Assembly: GCA_026391125.1 (NCBI GenBank)
Contig: JAPLEO010000109.1
Coordinates: forward strand, 1 to 32,137
DNA from: Bacteroidota bacterium
GTDB taxonomy: Bacteria; Bacteroidota; Bacteroidia; Chitinophagales; Chitinophagaceae
Length of the DNA: 32,137 nucleotides
Reading direction: 5' to 3'
Shown here: in pieces, positions 25,029 to 32,137 of the stretch
Layout of the letters: every line of letters starts with the position of its first letter
Position numbering within the stretch: position 1 is the stretch's first letter
Made by a program: the position numbers and the translations under genes
Notes under the pieces: model-generated
Told to the model about the DNA's origin: nothing
Database searches by the model: none
What the model saw: only the letters and a program-made list of their open reading frames with translations

Positions 25029-25850
25029 CTAGTAATAAGAACTGTTCAAGTGTGGATTTGCTTTTTCAGCAGCTTCGATCATGCTGAAATCTGATAAGAT
25101 CAGGGCTTGGTTTCTTTTCACACAAACATCGTGTTCAAAATGTACAGAAGGCTTGCCATCAGCGGTTCTTACCGTCCAGCCGTCATCATCAGTATACACT
25201 TCCTTAACGCCTAAATTAATCATCGGTTCAATTGCAAGGACAAGATTTTCTTTCATTTTCGGACCACTGCCACGCTTACCATAATTTGGAACTTGTGGAT
25301 CTTCGTGAAGGCTTCTTCCCAAACCATGGCCAACTAATTCACGAACTACACCGTAACCATATTTGCGTTCTGTATGATCTTGGATAGCAAAAGAAATGTC
25401 ACCAACGCGGTTGTTGATGGTTGCTTTTTCAATGCCTTTGTATAATGATTCTTTGGTAACTTTTACGAGTTGTAAAACTTCAGGACTAACCTCACCCAAA
25501 ATAAAAGTATATGCATGATCACCGTGCCAGCCATTTAAGATCACACCCATATCAATTGAAACAATATCCCCGTTTTTAAGCGGTATATCGTTCGGGAAAC
25601 CATGAACCACCACATCATTCACTGAAGCGCAAATATGATGCGGATAACCACGATAATTATAAAAAGAAGGGATAGCATTATTAGCTTTACAAAAATCTGC
25701 ACAGATTTTATCGATGTCTAATGTGGTCATTCCTGGCTTTAAAACTTTCGCCACTTCGGTTAAAGTTTTGCTCACCATCAAAGCTGCTTCTTTCATCAAA
25801 GCAACTTCCGCTTCTGTTTTATGATAGATCATAGTAGGTCTTCTGCTCAT
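25029..25850 (-). CDS. map: Type I methionine aminopeptidase
   Basis: A 273-residue enzyme that removes the initiator Met from new proteins. All five metal ligands can be placed: Asp100 (SIDMGV), Asp111 (WHGDHAY), His175 (VGHGLGRSLHE), Glu208 (AIEPMI) and Glu239 (HFEHD); His84 lies in the substrate pocket. ATG 25850 (MSRRPTMIYHK) is assumed, and ATG at 25832 (MIYHK) is an alternative. It follows secY, as in many spc operons, but a terminator-like hairpin (25863-25893) sits directly before its start codon. Confidence 0.96.
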   Translation of the reverse strand: MSRRPTMIYHKTEAEVALMKEAALMVSKTLTEVAKVLKPGMTTLDIDKICADFCKANNAIPSFYNYRGYPHHICASVNDVVVHGFPNDIPLKNGDIVSIDMGVILNGWHGDHAYTFILGEVSPEVLQLVKVTKESLYKGIEKATINNRVGDISFAIQDHTERKYGYGVVRELVGHGLGRSLHEDPQVPNYGKRGSGPKMKENLVLAIEPMINLGVKEVYTDDDGWTVRTADGKPSVHFEHDVCVKRNQALILSDFSMIEAAEKANPHLNSSYY

Positions 25851-25862
25851 GTTAAAAAAAAT

Positions 25863-25893
25863 AAACCTGTCAGGTAATTAGCCAGACAGGTTT
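25863..25893 (-). terminator. Terminator-like hairpin between secY and map
   Basis: Arms AAACCTGTC (25863-25871) and GACAGGTTT (25885-25893), 13-base loop. On the minus strand the stem is followed by TATTTTTTTT and then immediately by the ATG of map (25850). It may be an attenuator or partial terminator. Confidence 0.85.
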
Positions 25894-25912
25894 ACTAATA
25901 TCAAATAAGAAA

Positions 25913-27259
25913 TTAAATAGTTGAAGTAGACACTGTTTGACGTCCTTGAACACGACCGCTATTCATTAATCCATCATATTGACGCATCAACAAATGGGTT
26001 TCGATCTGTTGCAAGGTATCTAAAATTACACCTACCATGATCAACAAAGAAGTACCTCCAAAGAAAGAGCTAAATCCTTGCGTAACACCCAAACGTTGAG
26101 CGAAACCAGGTAAGATACCAACCAATGCTAAGAAGATAGCACCAGGTAAAGTGATCTTATCCATGATCGATCCGATATAATCTGCAGTAGGCTGACCAGG
26201 TTTAACACCAGGTACAAATCCGTTATTGCGCTTCAGGTCTTCAGAGATCTGCTTAGGGTTAAAAATCAATGCTGTGTACAAGAAGGTAAATCCGATTACC
26301 ATAACAGAATAGATCACCATGTACCAAGCATTGCTATGGTCGTTGAAAATTCGAACGATACCTTGAGCAGAATCAATATTTGTGAAAGAAACCAATGTAG
26401 GTAAGAACATAATTGCTTGCGCAAAGATGATCGGCATTACACCAGCGCTGTTTACTTTAACAGGTAAGAATTGGCGAGCACCACCGAATTGGCGGTTACC
26501 AATAATTTGTTTTGCATAGTTCACTGGGATCTTACGAACACCCTGAACCAATACAATCAATGCCATGATTACAGCAACTAGGATTGCGATCTCAATTAAG
26601 AAGATCAACAAACCACCGCCGCCTTTTTGTTGTTTACTTCCAAATTCTTGAATCAAGTTTTGTGGAAGACGAGCAAGGATACCCACCATGATAATGATAG
26701 AAGTACCGTTACCTAAACCTTTATCTTGGATCTTTTCGCCCAACCACATTACAAACATGGTACCTGCGGTAAGAGTTAGGATAGTTGAGAACCAGAAGAA
26801 TGGTTTGTAAGCAACTAAAATTGCTTCAGCATATCCTGGGCTATTTAAATAACCAACATACGCTGCAGCTTGGAAGATGGTAACGATTACGGTGAGGTAA
26901 CGTGTCCACTGATTAATTTTTTTACGTCCGCTATCTCCTTCTTTCTGAACCTTCTGTAATTGAGGAACTAAGATGGTCATCAACTGCATGAAGATGGAAG
27001 CAGAGATATAAGGCATAATACCCAAGGCTAAAATAGAAGCTTGAGAAAAACCACCACCTGCAAACATGTCGAAGATTCCTAATAGGCCATTGCTTTTAGA
27101 TGCTCTTTGAGCAGCTTCAATACCATTTGGATCCAATCCAGGAAGTACAATGTGGTTACCGATACGATAGGTCAGAATGAGTGCCAATGTAATAATGATC
27201 TTATTACGCAACTCTTCGATGGCCCAAATATTCTTTAAAGTCTGAACTAATTTTTTCAC
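25913..27259 (-). CDS. secY: Preprotein translocase subunit SecY
   Basis: A 448-residue protein with ten hydrophobic segments, the pore of the Sec channel. Recognisable are VLPGLDPNGIE, the plug/TM2 region FDMFAGGGFSQASILALGIMPYISASI, and the loop KIPVNYAKQ. The start codon is GTG at 27259 (MKKLVQTLKNIWAI); no ATG is nearby and the N-terminus matches the family. It follows rplO with a hairpin (27300-27320) in the gap. Confidence 0.96.
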   Translation of the reverse strand: MKKLVQTLKNIWAIEELRNKIIITLALILTYRIGNHIVLPGLDPNGIEAAQRASKSNGLLGIFDMFAGGGFSQASILALGIMPYISASIFMQLMTILVPQLQKVQKEGDSGRKKINQWTRYLTVIVTIFQAAAYVGYLNSPGYAEAILVAYKPFFWFSTILTLTAGTMFVMWLGEKIQDKGLGNGTSIIIMVGILARLPQNLIQEFGSKQQKGGGGLLIFLIEIAILVAVIMALIVLVQGVRKIPVNYAKQIIGNRQFGGARQFLPVKVNSAGVMPIIFAQAIMFLPTLVSFTNIDSAQGIVRIFNDHSNAWYMVIYSVMVIGFTFLYTALIFNPKQISEDLKRNNGFVPGVKPGQPTADYIGSIMDKITLPGAIFLALVGILPGFAQRLGVTQGFSSFFGGTSLLIMVGVILDTLQQIETHLLMRQYDGLMNSGRVQGRQTVSTSTI

Positions 27260-27299
27260 TGATTCTGTTTGTTAGAAGTTAATGCCTCAAAACCAAAAA

Positions 27300-27320
27300 A
27301 GACGCATCACCGATGCGTCT
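27300..27320 (-). terminator. Terminator-like hairpin between rplO and secY
   Basis: Arms AGACGCATC (27300-27308) and GATGCGTCT (27312-27320) with a 3-base loop. On the minus strand it is followed by TTTTTTGGTTTT. It lies 18 bases past the rplO stop and 41 bases before the secY start. Confidence 0.85.
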
Positions 27321-27337
27321 GGAAAGTTACAGTAAAA

Positions 27338-27787
27338 TTACTTTACTATTTCAACGCTTCCACCTGCTGCTTCAATTGTTGCTTTGGCTTTGTCGCTTAA
27401 TTTGTTCACTTTGAAAGAAAGCTTAGCTTTCAATTCTCCGTTTGCAAGGATTTTTACTTTATCAGTTCTGCTGATCAAGCCATTGATATACAAGTTTTCA
27501 AGAGAGATCTCTGTGAAACCGTATTTCTCAACTAGTTGATCTAATTGACCAAGATTAAAGACTTTATATTCTACGCGGTTAATGTTTTTGAAACCACGTT
27601 TAGGAATACGACGTTGGATTGGCATCTGACCACCTTCGTGAGCCATTTTGCTTTTGTAACCTGCGCGGCTCTGACCACCTTTGTTACCTTTAGTAGAAGT
27701 ACCACCTTTACCTGATGCTTCTCCTCTACCGATACGAATTGCTTTGTGAACTGAACCAGCTGCTGGTTTGAGTGTGTGTAATTTCAT
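27338..27787 (-). CDS. rplO: 50S ribosomal protein L15
   Basis: From ATG 27787 (MKLHTLKPAAGS) the protein has 149 residues, the usual length. The Gly/Lys-rich N-terminus (RIGRGEASGKGGTSTKGNKG) and RRIPKRGFKN are typical. An ATG at 27820 further upstream would add 11 unsupported residues. Separated from rpmD by a 134-base gap with a hairpin and a TAnnTTTG box, unusually long for this operon. Confidence 0.95.
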   Translation of the reverse strand: MKLHTLKPAAGSVHKAIRIGRGEASGKGGTSTKGNKGGQSRAGYKSKMAHEGGQMPIQRRIPKRGFKNINRVEYKVFNLGQLDQLVEKYGFTEISLENLYINGLISRTDKVKILANGELKAKLSFKVNKLSDKAKATIEAAGGSVEIVK

Positions 27788-27819
27788 CTTAAATTGATTT
27801 TGTACTTTTCGGGGAATCA

Positions 27820-27834
27820 CCCCTCGCTTATTAA
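27820..27834 (-). promoter_or_regulatory. Small leader hairpin before rplO
   Basis: CGGGG and CCCC(T)CG arms around a 5-base loop (core GGGG 27821-27824 and CCCC 27830-27833). It is about 35 bases ahead of ATG 27787. Too short to be conclusive; could be a translation control element. Confidence 0.35.
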
Positions 27835-27843
27835 ATAAAAATT

Positions 27844-27851
27844 CAAAAGTA
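27844..27851 (-). promoter_or_regulatory. Possible internal promoter -7 box for rplO (TACTTTTG)
   Basis: Perfect TAnnTTTG on the minus strand, lying in the T-rich tail that follows the 27861-27908 hairpin. A TTG at 27875-27877 is 23 bases upstream, slightly long. Together these suggest termination followed by re-initiation. Confidence 0.5.
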
Positions 27852-27860
27852 AAAATTAAA

Positions 27861-27908
27861 AATTAGGAAAGGCGCAAGAGTGGTTCACACTAAAGCTCTT
27901 TCCTAATT
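27861..27908 (-). terminator. Terminator-like hairpin between rpmD and rplO
   Basis: Arms AATTAGGAAAG (27861-27871) and CTTTCCTAATT (27898-27908), a perfect 11-bp stem around 26 bases that hold an inner AGTG/CACT pairing. The minus-strand exit is T-rich (TTTTTAATTTTTACTTTTG). It starts 14 bases past the rpmD stop. Confidence 0.75.
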
Positions 27909-27921
27909 CTTTTAATTAATA

Positions 27922-28104
27922 CTATGCGATCTCTTCCACAGTTACAAGATGGCTAACTTTGTTAACCATACCCAAAATTTGTGGAGTAGCTTCAACTTCT
28001 TTAGTAGCGTTCAACTTGTTCAAGCCTAAAGCCTGTAAAGTTAATTTTTGACGCTCTGGTCTGTCGATACCGCTTTTAACTAATTTGATTCTAATCTTTT
28101 TCAT
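27922..28104 (-). CDS. rpmD: 50S ribosomal protein L30
   Basis: A complete 60-residue L30 ([18 protein letters not shown], then [20 protein letters not shown]). It begins 18 bases after rpsE. A hairpin and long gap follow before rplO. Confidence 0.95.
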   Translation of the reverse strand: MKKIRIKLVKSGIDRPERQKLTLQALGLNKLNATKEVEATPQILGMVNKVSHLVTVEEIA

Positions 28105-28122
28105 GTAATATCTTTTTCGGTA

Positions 28123-28644
28123 TTATCCGTTAAATACTTTTGACAATTTCACCGTACGAGTTTTTGCAACTTGAATTGGCTCTCTCAACAAACCTAAAGC
28201 TTTGATAGTTGCTTTAACCACGTTGTGTGGGTTAGCAGAACCTAAACTTTTAGCAAGGACGTCAGTGATACCTGCGCTTTCAAGAACCGCACGCATACTA
28301 CCTCCTGCGATTACTCCCGCTCCGTGTGCAGCTGGTTTGATCAACACTTTGGCAGCACCTTCTTTAGCCCACTGCTCGTGCGGTATAGTACCGTGCATTA
28401 CAGGAACTTTGGTAAGGTTCTTTTTAGCATCATCGATACCTTTAGCGATTGCTTCTTGTACTTCTTTTGCTTTACCTAATCCTTGGCCAACAACACCATT
28501 TCCGTTTCCTACTACTACTAGAGCAGAGAAGCTGAAGGTACGTCCACCTTTAGTGGTTTTAACTACGCGGTTGATAGAAACTACTTTTTCTTTGAGTTCC
28601 ATGTCACCACCGGCTTTTACCTTATTTACGTTTACTTTAGACAT
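28123..28644 (-). CDS. rpsE: 30S ribosomal protein S5
   Basis: A 173-residue S5: double-stranded RNA-binding-like N-terminal domain ([39 protein letters not shown]) and the S5 C-terminal domain ([34 protein letters not shown]). It is part of translational accuracy control near the decoding site. It starts 29 bases after rplR. Confidence 0.96.
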   Translation of the reverse strand: MSKVNVNKVKAGGDMELKEKVVSINRVVKTTKGGRTFSFSALVVVGNGNGVVGQGLGKAKEVQEAIAKGIDDAKKNLTKVPVMHGTIPHEQWAKEGAAKVLIKPAAHGAGVIAGGSMRAVLESAGITDVLAKSLGSANPHNVVKATIKALGLLREPIQVAKTRTVKLSKVFNG

Positions 28645-28673
28645 TTATCTAACTATTAATTGTTGTTAGCAAA

Positions 28674-29027
28674 TTAGAATTGAAGACCAGCTTCTCTGGC
28701 ACCATCCGCAACACTTTTCACGCGGCCATGATATAAGTTACCACCTCTGTCAAATACAACAGCGCTTAAACCTAATTCGATAGCTTTTCTTGCGATAGCT
28801 GCACCTACCAATTTCGATTTCTCGATCTTAGTAACTTTTTGAGCAGCGATGTCTTTATCTCTTGAAGAAGTAGCAGCCAATGTTACCGCATTATCGTCAT
28901 CGATCAATTGTGCGTAGATTTCAGCATTACTTCTAAAAACAGAAAGGCGTGGTTTTACTGCAGTACCAGCAACCTTCTTACGGATGCGATATCTGATTTT
29001 TTGCCTTTGAACCAATTTAGAATTCAT
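28674..29027 (-). CDS. rplR: 50S ribosomal protein L18
   Basis: A 117-residue L18 that binds 5S rRNA, with a basic N-terminus (QRQKIRYRIRKKVAGT), RLSVFRSNAEIYAQLIDDD and the C-terminal FDRGGNLYHGRVKSVADGAR. Normal length. Gap of 68 bases from rplF with no clear signal. Confidence 0.96.
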   Translation of the reverse strand: MNSKLVQRQKIRYRIRKKVAGTAVKPRLSVFRSNAEIYAQLIDDDNAVTLAATSSRDKDIAAQKVTKIEKSKLVGAAIARKAIELGLSAVVFDRGGNLYHGRVKSVADGAREAGLQF

Positions 29028-29095
29028 CTTATTTTATTTTTACAGATCCGATTCTGCCGGAGCTGCTTGTTGATTATTTAGTTTCTTCTCAGCGA

Positions 29096-29650
29096 TTATT
29101 TACCAGCTGATTTACCTGCTTTTCTTCTTAAGATCTCACCAGCATATTTCACACCTTTTCCTTTGTATGGTTCAGGCTTACGTAAGCTTCTCAATTTAGC
29201 GGCAACTTGACCGATCAATTGTTTATCGATACCTTCTAAGAAGATTTTTGGGTTCTGACCTTTTTCAGTTAAAGTAGTCACTTTCATTTCAGAAGGAACT
29301 TCAAAAACGATATTGTGAGAATAACCTAGAGCAAGATCAAGTGTATTACCGGTATTAACCGCTTTAAAACCTACCCCTACTAATTCCAAGTTTCTTTTGT
29401 ATCCTTCAGTTACCCCTTTTACCATATTGCTAACCAATGAACGGTATAAGCCGTGCATTGCGCGGTGACGGATTTGATCCGTAGGACGTTTAAATTCAAT
29501 TTGACTTGCAGTGATCTCAACAGTGATATCTCTATCTACTTCTTGATGCAAAGATCCTTTTGGACCTTTCACTGTAATGGTATTATCCGCAGAAACCGTA
29601 ATGGTTACTCCTGCAGGTATTTCTACCGGTTTTTTTCCAATTCTAGACAT
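29096..29650 (-). CDS. rplF: 50S ribosomal protein L6
   Basis: A 184-residue L6 with both alpha/beta repeats: MSRIGKKPVEIPAGV at the start, LELVGVGFKA in the middle, and the hallmark PEPYKGKGVKYAGE near the end. Full length. The 107-base gap to rpsH contains only weak inverted repeats (AAGGCC/GGCCTT at 29737-29750). Confidence 0.96.
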   Translation of the reverse strand: MSRIGKKPVEIPAGVTITVSADNTITVKGPKGSLHQEVDRDITVEITASQIEFKRPTDQIRHRAMHGLYRSLVSNMVKGVTEGYKRNLELVGVGFKAVNTGNTLDLALGYSHNIVFEVPSEMKVTTLTEKGQNPKIFLEGIDKQLIGQVAAKLRSLRKPEPYKGKGVKYAGEILRRKAGKSAGK

Positions 29651-29757
29651 AGTCGTTTAAAATTAATTATTAAGAAATCCCGATCCGTGTTCAGCTCCGA
29701 CTAAAAGCTTAATTATCAGATCAGCTTTATAAATAGAAGGCCAAGGCCTTTTACGTA

Positions 29758-30126
29758 TTAATAGATGTGACACAACACTTCACCACCCACGTTCTCAGCT
29801 TTAGCTTGCTTGTCTGTGATTACTCCTTTAGAAGTACTCAAGATTGCAACGCCCAAACCATTGATTACGCGTTTGATTTCTGCAGGCTTCGCGTATTGAC
29901 GCAAACCTGGACGGCTAATTCTTTCCAGTGCACGGATAGCAGGCTGTTTGGTTGTTGGATCGTATTTTAATGCGATCTTGATCAAACCTTGCTTGTTATC
30001 TTCTTCAAACTTGTACTTCAGGATATAACCTTGCTCGTATAAGATTTCAGTCATGCGCTTTTTTAGGTTGGAAGCAGGGATCTCAACGATTCTGTGACCA
30101 GCCAACGCTATAGGATCAGTTACCAT
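29758..30126 (-). CDS. rpsH: 30S ribosomal protein S8 with an internal N-terminal deletion
   Basis: The gene is clearly rpsH: IVEIPASNLKK, RISRPGLRQY, GLGVAILSTSKGVITDKQA and GGEVLCHIY are family blocks. The start MVTDPIA is, however, joined directly to LAGHR (junction 30105/30106). In the family about ten residues around D-x-L-T-R-x-R-N stand between these blocks. The length, 122 rather than about 132 residues, agrees exactly, and the frame is kept. The missing piece is most of helix 1, which helps build the rRNA-binding N-terminal domain. S8 is an early 16S rRNA binder and usually essential, so this is either a sequence artefact or a striking variant. Confidence 0.93.
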   Translation of the reverse strand: MVTDPIALAGHRIVEIPASNLKKRMTEILYEQGYILKYKFEEDNKQGLIKIALKYDPTTKQPAIRALERISRPGLRQYAKPAEIKRVINGLGVAILSTSKGVITDKQAKAENVGGEVLCHIY

Positions 30127-30186
30127 ATTATTTGAATTAAATCAGTTCTAAATTTTGTTTGCTAATACCCCTGAAGGGATAAAAGT

Positions 30187-30456
30187 TTACCAGCTTGCTT
30201 TTTTAACACCTGGAATCATTCCGTTCAAAGCCATATCGCGGAACATAATCCTTGATAGACCGAAGTATCTGATATATCCTCTCGGACGGCCAGTTAACTG
30301 ACAACGGTTTTTTAAACGTACAGGTGATGCATTTTTTGGAAGTAAATCCAATCCTGCGTAGTCACCAGCTTCTTTCAAAGCCGCTCTTTTGGTTGCAAAT
30401 TTCGCAACCATTTTTTCACGCTTTCTTTGTCTGGCTTTTACTGATTCTTTTGCCAT
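30187..30456 (-). CDS. rpsN: 30S ribosomal protein S14
   Basis: An 89-residue S14 of the zinc-free type (no CxxC pairs): [20 protein letters not shown] at the start and [20 protein letters not shown] at the core. Normal length for Bacteroidota. It lies 6 bases downstream of rplE. Confidence 0.96.
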   Translation of the reverse strand: MAKESVKARQRKREKMVAKFATKRAALKEAGDYAGLDLLPKNASPVRLKNRCQLTGRPRGYIRYFGLSRIMFRDMALNGMIPGVKKASW

Positions 30457-30462
30457 GTTATA

Positions 30463-31038
30463 TTAGTTATTATCTTTTTTGATGTTTTTGAAAGGCATTC
30501 CTAACTCTTTCAATAATTCGTATGCTTCTTCGTTGGTATTTGCAGAGGTCACAAAAGTGATATCCAAACCAGTAATCTTGTTCACTTTATCGATATCGAT
30601 TTCAGGGAAGATGATTTGTTCAGTAACACCTAATGTATAGTTTCCACGACCATCGAAAGCTTTATCTGAAATTCCTTTGAAGTCACGTACACGTGGCAAA
30701 GAAACTGATACCAAACGATCTAAGAATTCGAACATTTTTACACCTCTCAAAGTTACGCGAGCGCCAATTGGCATACCCTTACGTAATTTGAAGTTTGATA
30801 CGTCTTTCTTAGAGATTGTAGGAACTGCTTTCTGACCAGTGATCATGTTCAGCTCTTCTACAGCGATATCAACTAATTTCTTATCAGTCACGGCGCCATT
30901 AACACCACGGTTGATACAAATTTTTTCCAACTTAGGAGTTTGCATGACACTTTTGTAAGCGAACTTCTTCATTAAAGCAGGTATAACCTCTTTGGTATAC
31001 TTATCTGCTAATCTCGGAGTGTATTTAGTAGTACTCAT
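30463..31038 (-). CDS. rplE: 50S ribosomal protein L5
   Basis: A 191-residue L5 that contacts 5S rRNA and the P-site tRNA. Family blocks include [39 protein letters not shown] and [12 protein letters not shown]. Its ATG overlaps the rplX stop by one base (TAATG at 31036-31040), so the two are translationally coupled. Confidence 0.96.
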   Translation of the reverse strand: MSTTKYTPRLADKYTKEVIPALMKKFAYKSVMQTPKLEKICINRGVNGAVTDKKLVDIAVEELNMITGQKAVPTISKKDVSNFKLRKGMPIGARVTLRGVKMFEFLDRLVSVSLPRVRDFKGISDKAFDGRGNYTLGVTEQIIFPEIDIDKVNKITGLDITFVTSANTNEEAYELLKELGMPFKNIKKDNN

Positions 31039-31376
31039 TATTTGATTACCTCCCCTGATTTTTTAGATATACGAACTAATTTACCGTTTTCCCTTGTGCG
31101 GGTAACTTTGGTAGGAGCGCTAGTTTTAGCATCCCACAACTGTACGTTGCTGATGTTAATTGCTGCTTCCTTTTTAACGATGCCGCCTTTGGTATTTGCT
31201 GCAGATGGTTTAGTATGTTTTGTTACAATACTAACGCCTTCCACTACCACGCGACCTTTGTCGATGATCACTTCCAACACTTTACGGGGCTTTGTTAAGT
31301 CCTTGTCATCTCCAGCGATCACCACTACGGTATCACCTTTCTTGATGTTGTATTTGGGTTTGAATCTGTTACTCAT
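31038..31376 (-). CDS. rplX: 50S ribosomal protein L24
   Basis: A 112-residue L24 with the KOW motif [17 protein letters not shown] at the start, then [14 protein letters not shown] and [15 protein letters not shown]. It is an assembly-initiating protein of the large subunit. The 56-base gap to rplN holds two small palindromes. Confidence 0.96.
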   Translation of the reverse strand: MSNRFKPKYNIKKGDTVVVIAGDDKDLTKPRKVLEVIIDKGRVVVEGVSIVTKHTKPSAANTKGGIVKKEAAINISNVQLWDAKTSAPTKVTRTRENGKLVRISKKSGEVIK

Positions 31377-31403
31377 TATTATATGCTTAAAGCTGTATGC
31401 TAG

Positions 31404-31414
31404 GCGTTAAACGC
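31404..31414. repeat. Small palindrome in the rplN-rplX gap
   Basis: GCGTT and AACGC around a central A (31404-31414). A second one, GCTT-A-AAGC, is at 31385-31393. Both sit in the 56-base leader of rplX. The function is unknown; they could be chance in such short lengths. Confidence 0.4.
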
Positions 31415-31432
31415 TTAACTAAATAATTTTTA

Positions 31433-31801
31433 TTACAATACTTCAGGAGCCAATGAAATGATTTTCATATATCCTGCATCACGTAGCTCACGAGCTACTG
31501 GTCCGAATATACGAGTACCACGAGGCTCGTCAGAATTGTTCAACAATACAACTGCGTTGTCATCAAAACGGATATAAGATCCGTCTTTACGACGCAATTT
31601 GTTTTTGGTTCGAACGATAACTGCTTTTGATACAGTACCTTTCTTAACAGCACTTGCCGGGATAGCCGCTTTTACGCTCACTACAATTCTATCACCAATT
31701 TTGGCATAATCCTGTCCGCTGTTACCAAGTACTCTGATACAAAGCACTTCTTTAGCGCCACTGTTATCAGCTACATTTAATCTGCTTTCTTGCTGGATCA
31801 T
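31433..31801 (-). CDS. rplN: 50S ribosomal protein L14
   Basis: From ATG 31801 ([19 protein letters not shown]) the protein has the standard 122 residues and includes [18 protein letters not shown] and [20 protein letters not shown]. The frame stays open upstream to an ATG at 31882, but those 27 extra residues are not part of the family and fill the gap to rpsQ. Confidence 0.96.
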   Translation of the reverse strand: MIQQESRLNVADNSGAKEVLCIRVLGNSGQDYAKIGDRIVVSVKAAIPASAVKKGTVSKAVIVRTKNKLRRKDGSYIRFDDNAVVLLNNSDEPRGTRIFGPVARELRDAGYMKIISLAPEVL

Positions 31802-31902
31802 TTTTTTAAACTTTTTGCTAGGAACATTAGGTCCAAAGCATTTACAGAATTTTTTTTCAGAGGCTTTTGCAATTGTTATCAATCACATTAGCATGTGGCT
31901 AA

Positions 31903-32137
31903 TTACTTAGCTTTCTCAACAACTTCTACAAGTCTCCAGCGCTTAGTCTTGCTCAATGGACGAGTCTCCATGATCTTAACTACATCACCGATACCACACT
32001 CACTCTTTTCATCATGAGCATGAAACTTAGTTGTTTTCTTTACGAACTTTCCGTAGATCGGGTGTTTTACTTTTCTTTCAACTGCAACTGTGATAGTTTT
32101 ATCCATCTTGTCGCTAGTTACAACGCCAATCCTCGTT
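31903..32137 (-). CDS. rpsQ: 30S ribosomal protein S17 (5' end cut by the window edge)
   Basis: The OB-fold core [20 protein letters not shown], then [20 protein letters not shown] and [15 protein letters not shown] are diagnostic. The frame continues past Met 32106 to the window edge with [10 protein letters not shown], the normal family N-terminus, so the real start is outside. The gene is the most upstream part of the spc operon visible here. Confidence 0.95.
   Translation of the reverse strand, partial: TRIGVVTSDKMDKTITVAVERKVKHPIYGKFVKKTTKFHAHDEKSECGIGDVVKIMETRPLSKTKRWRLVEVVEKAK

Noticed and set aside
31802..31882. A 27-residue N-terminal extension of L14
   Set aside because: From ATG 31801 the protein already has the exact standard length and start; the extension is unrelated to the family.
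1..32137. Mobile element, prophage or defence island
   Set aside because: No transposase, integrase, long terminal inverted repeats, tRNA-linked attachment site or defence-gene family was seen; composition looks even across the window.

Overview
The window reads as a stretch of Bacteroidota chromosome, most likely from Chitinophagaceae or a close relative (the rank is an inference from gene content). Pointers are: AT-rich DNA; the Bacteroidota -7 promoter box TAnnTTTG ahead of several genes; no clear Shine-Dalgarno sites; a type IX secretion sorting domain; a DUF4835 (PorD-like) and DUF4296 gene pair; the Bacteroidota form of RNA polymerase omega; and a stand-alone response regulator fused to an AraC-type domain. 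I see no tRNA, rRNA, insertion sequence, prophage or CRISPR array. The content is mostly housekeeping.

Layout. 1-5.6 kb: a DinB/DUF1569-like protein, a PlsC-like acyltransferase, a two-component cluster (CheY-like receiver, receiver-AraC regulator, divergent soluble PAS histidine kinase) and a small outer-membrane protein. 5.6-9.9 kb: a LOG-type phosphoribohydrolase facing away from a run of sodium:solute symporter, O-methyltransferase, LysM protein and hypoxanthine phosphoribosyltransferase. 9.9-13.4 kb: grpE-dnaJ (minus), an RlmI-like rRNA methyltransferase (plus) and a tiny type IX sorting-domain protein. 13.5-18.0 kb, all minus: a frameshifted peroxiredoxin, 3-oxoacid CoA-transferase A and B, DUF4835-DUF4296, and bamD-rpoZ. 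18.1-25.0 kb: ribosomal protein S1, a lipoprotein, a CBS-domain protein, an exported Lys/Ala/Pro-rich repeat protein, an HI0933-type flavoprotein and an M20 peptidase. 25.0-32.1 kb, all minus: the spc ribosomal operon, rpsQ (cut by the right edge) through rplN-rplX-rplE-rpsN-rpsH-rplF-rplR-rpsE-rpmD-rplO-secY-map.

The most surprising signals are lesions in otherwise well-conserved genes. rpsH (S8) lacks about ten N-terminal residues in frame. The FlgJ-like glucosaminidase domain of the LysM protein has lost roughly 45-50 residues in frame, including the catalytic Glu region. The AhpE/Bcp-type peroxiredoxin is split by a one-base slip in a homopolymer just upstream of its catalytic Cys. These may be real biology or sequence/assembly faults, and reads would decide.

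Regulation is the second theme. Three terminator-like hairpins sit in successive gaps at the distal end of the spc operon (rpmD/rplO, rplO/secY, secY/map), one with an embedded TAnnTTTG box. The predicted rpsA mRNA begins with a hairpin. A strong minus-strand terminator near 4.75 kb has no gene to serve, which suggests a small RNA. I found no convincing new defence or mobile system.
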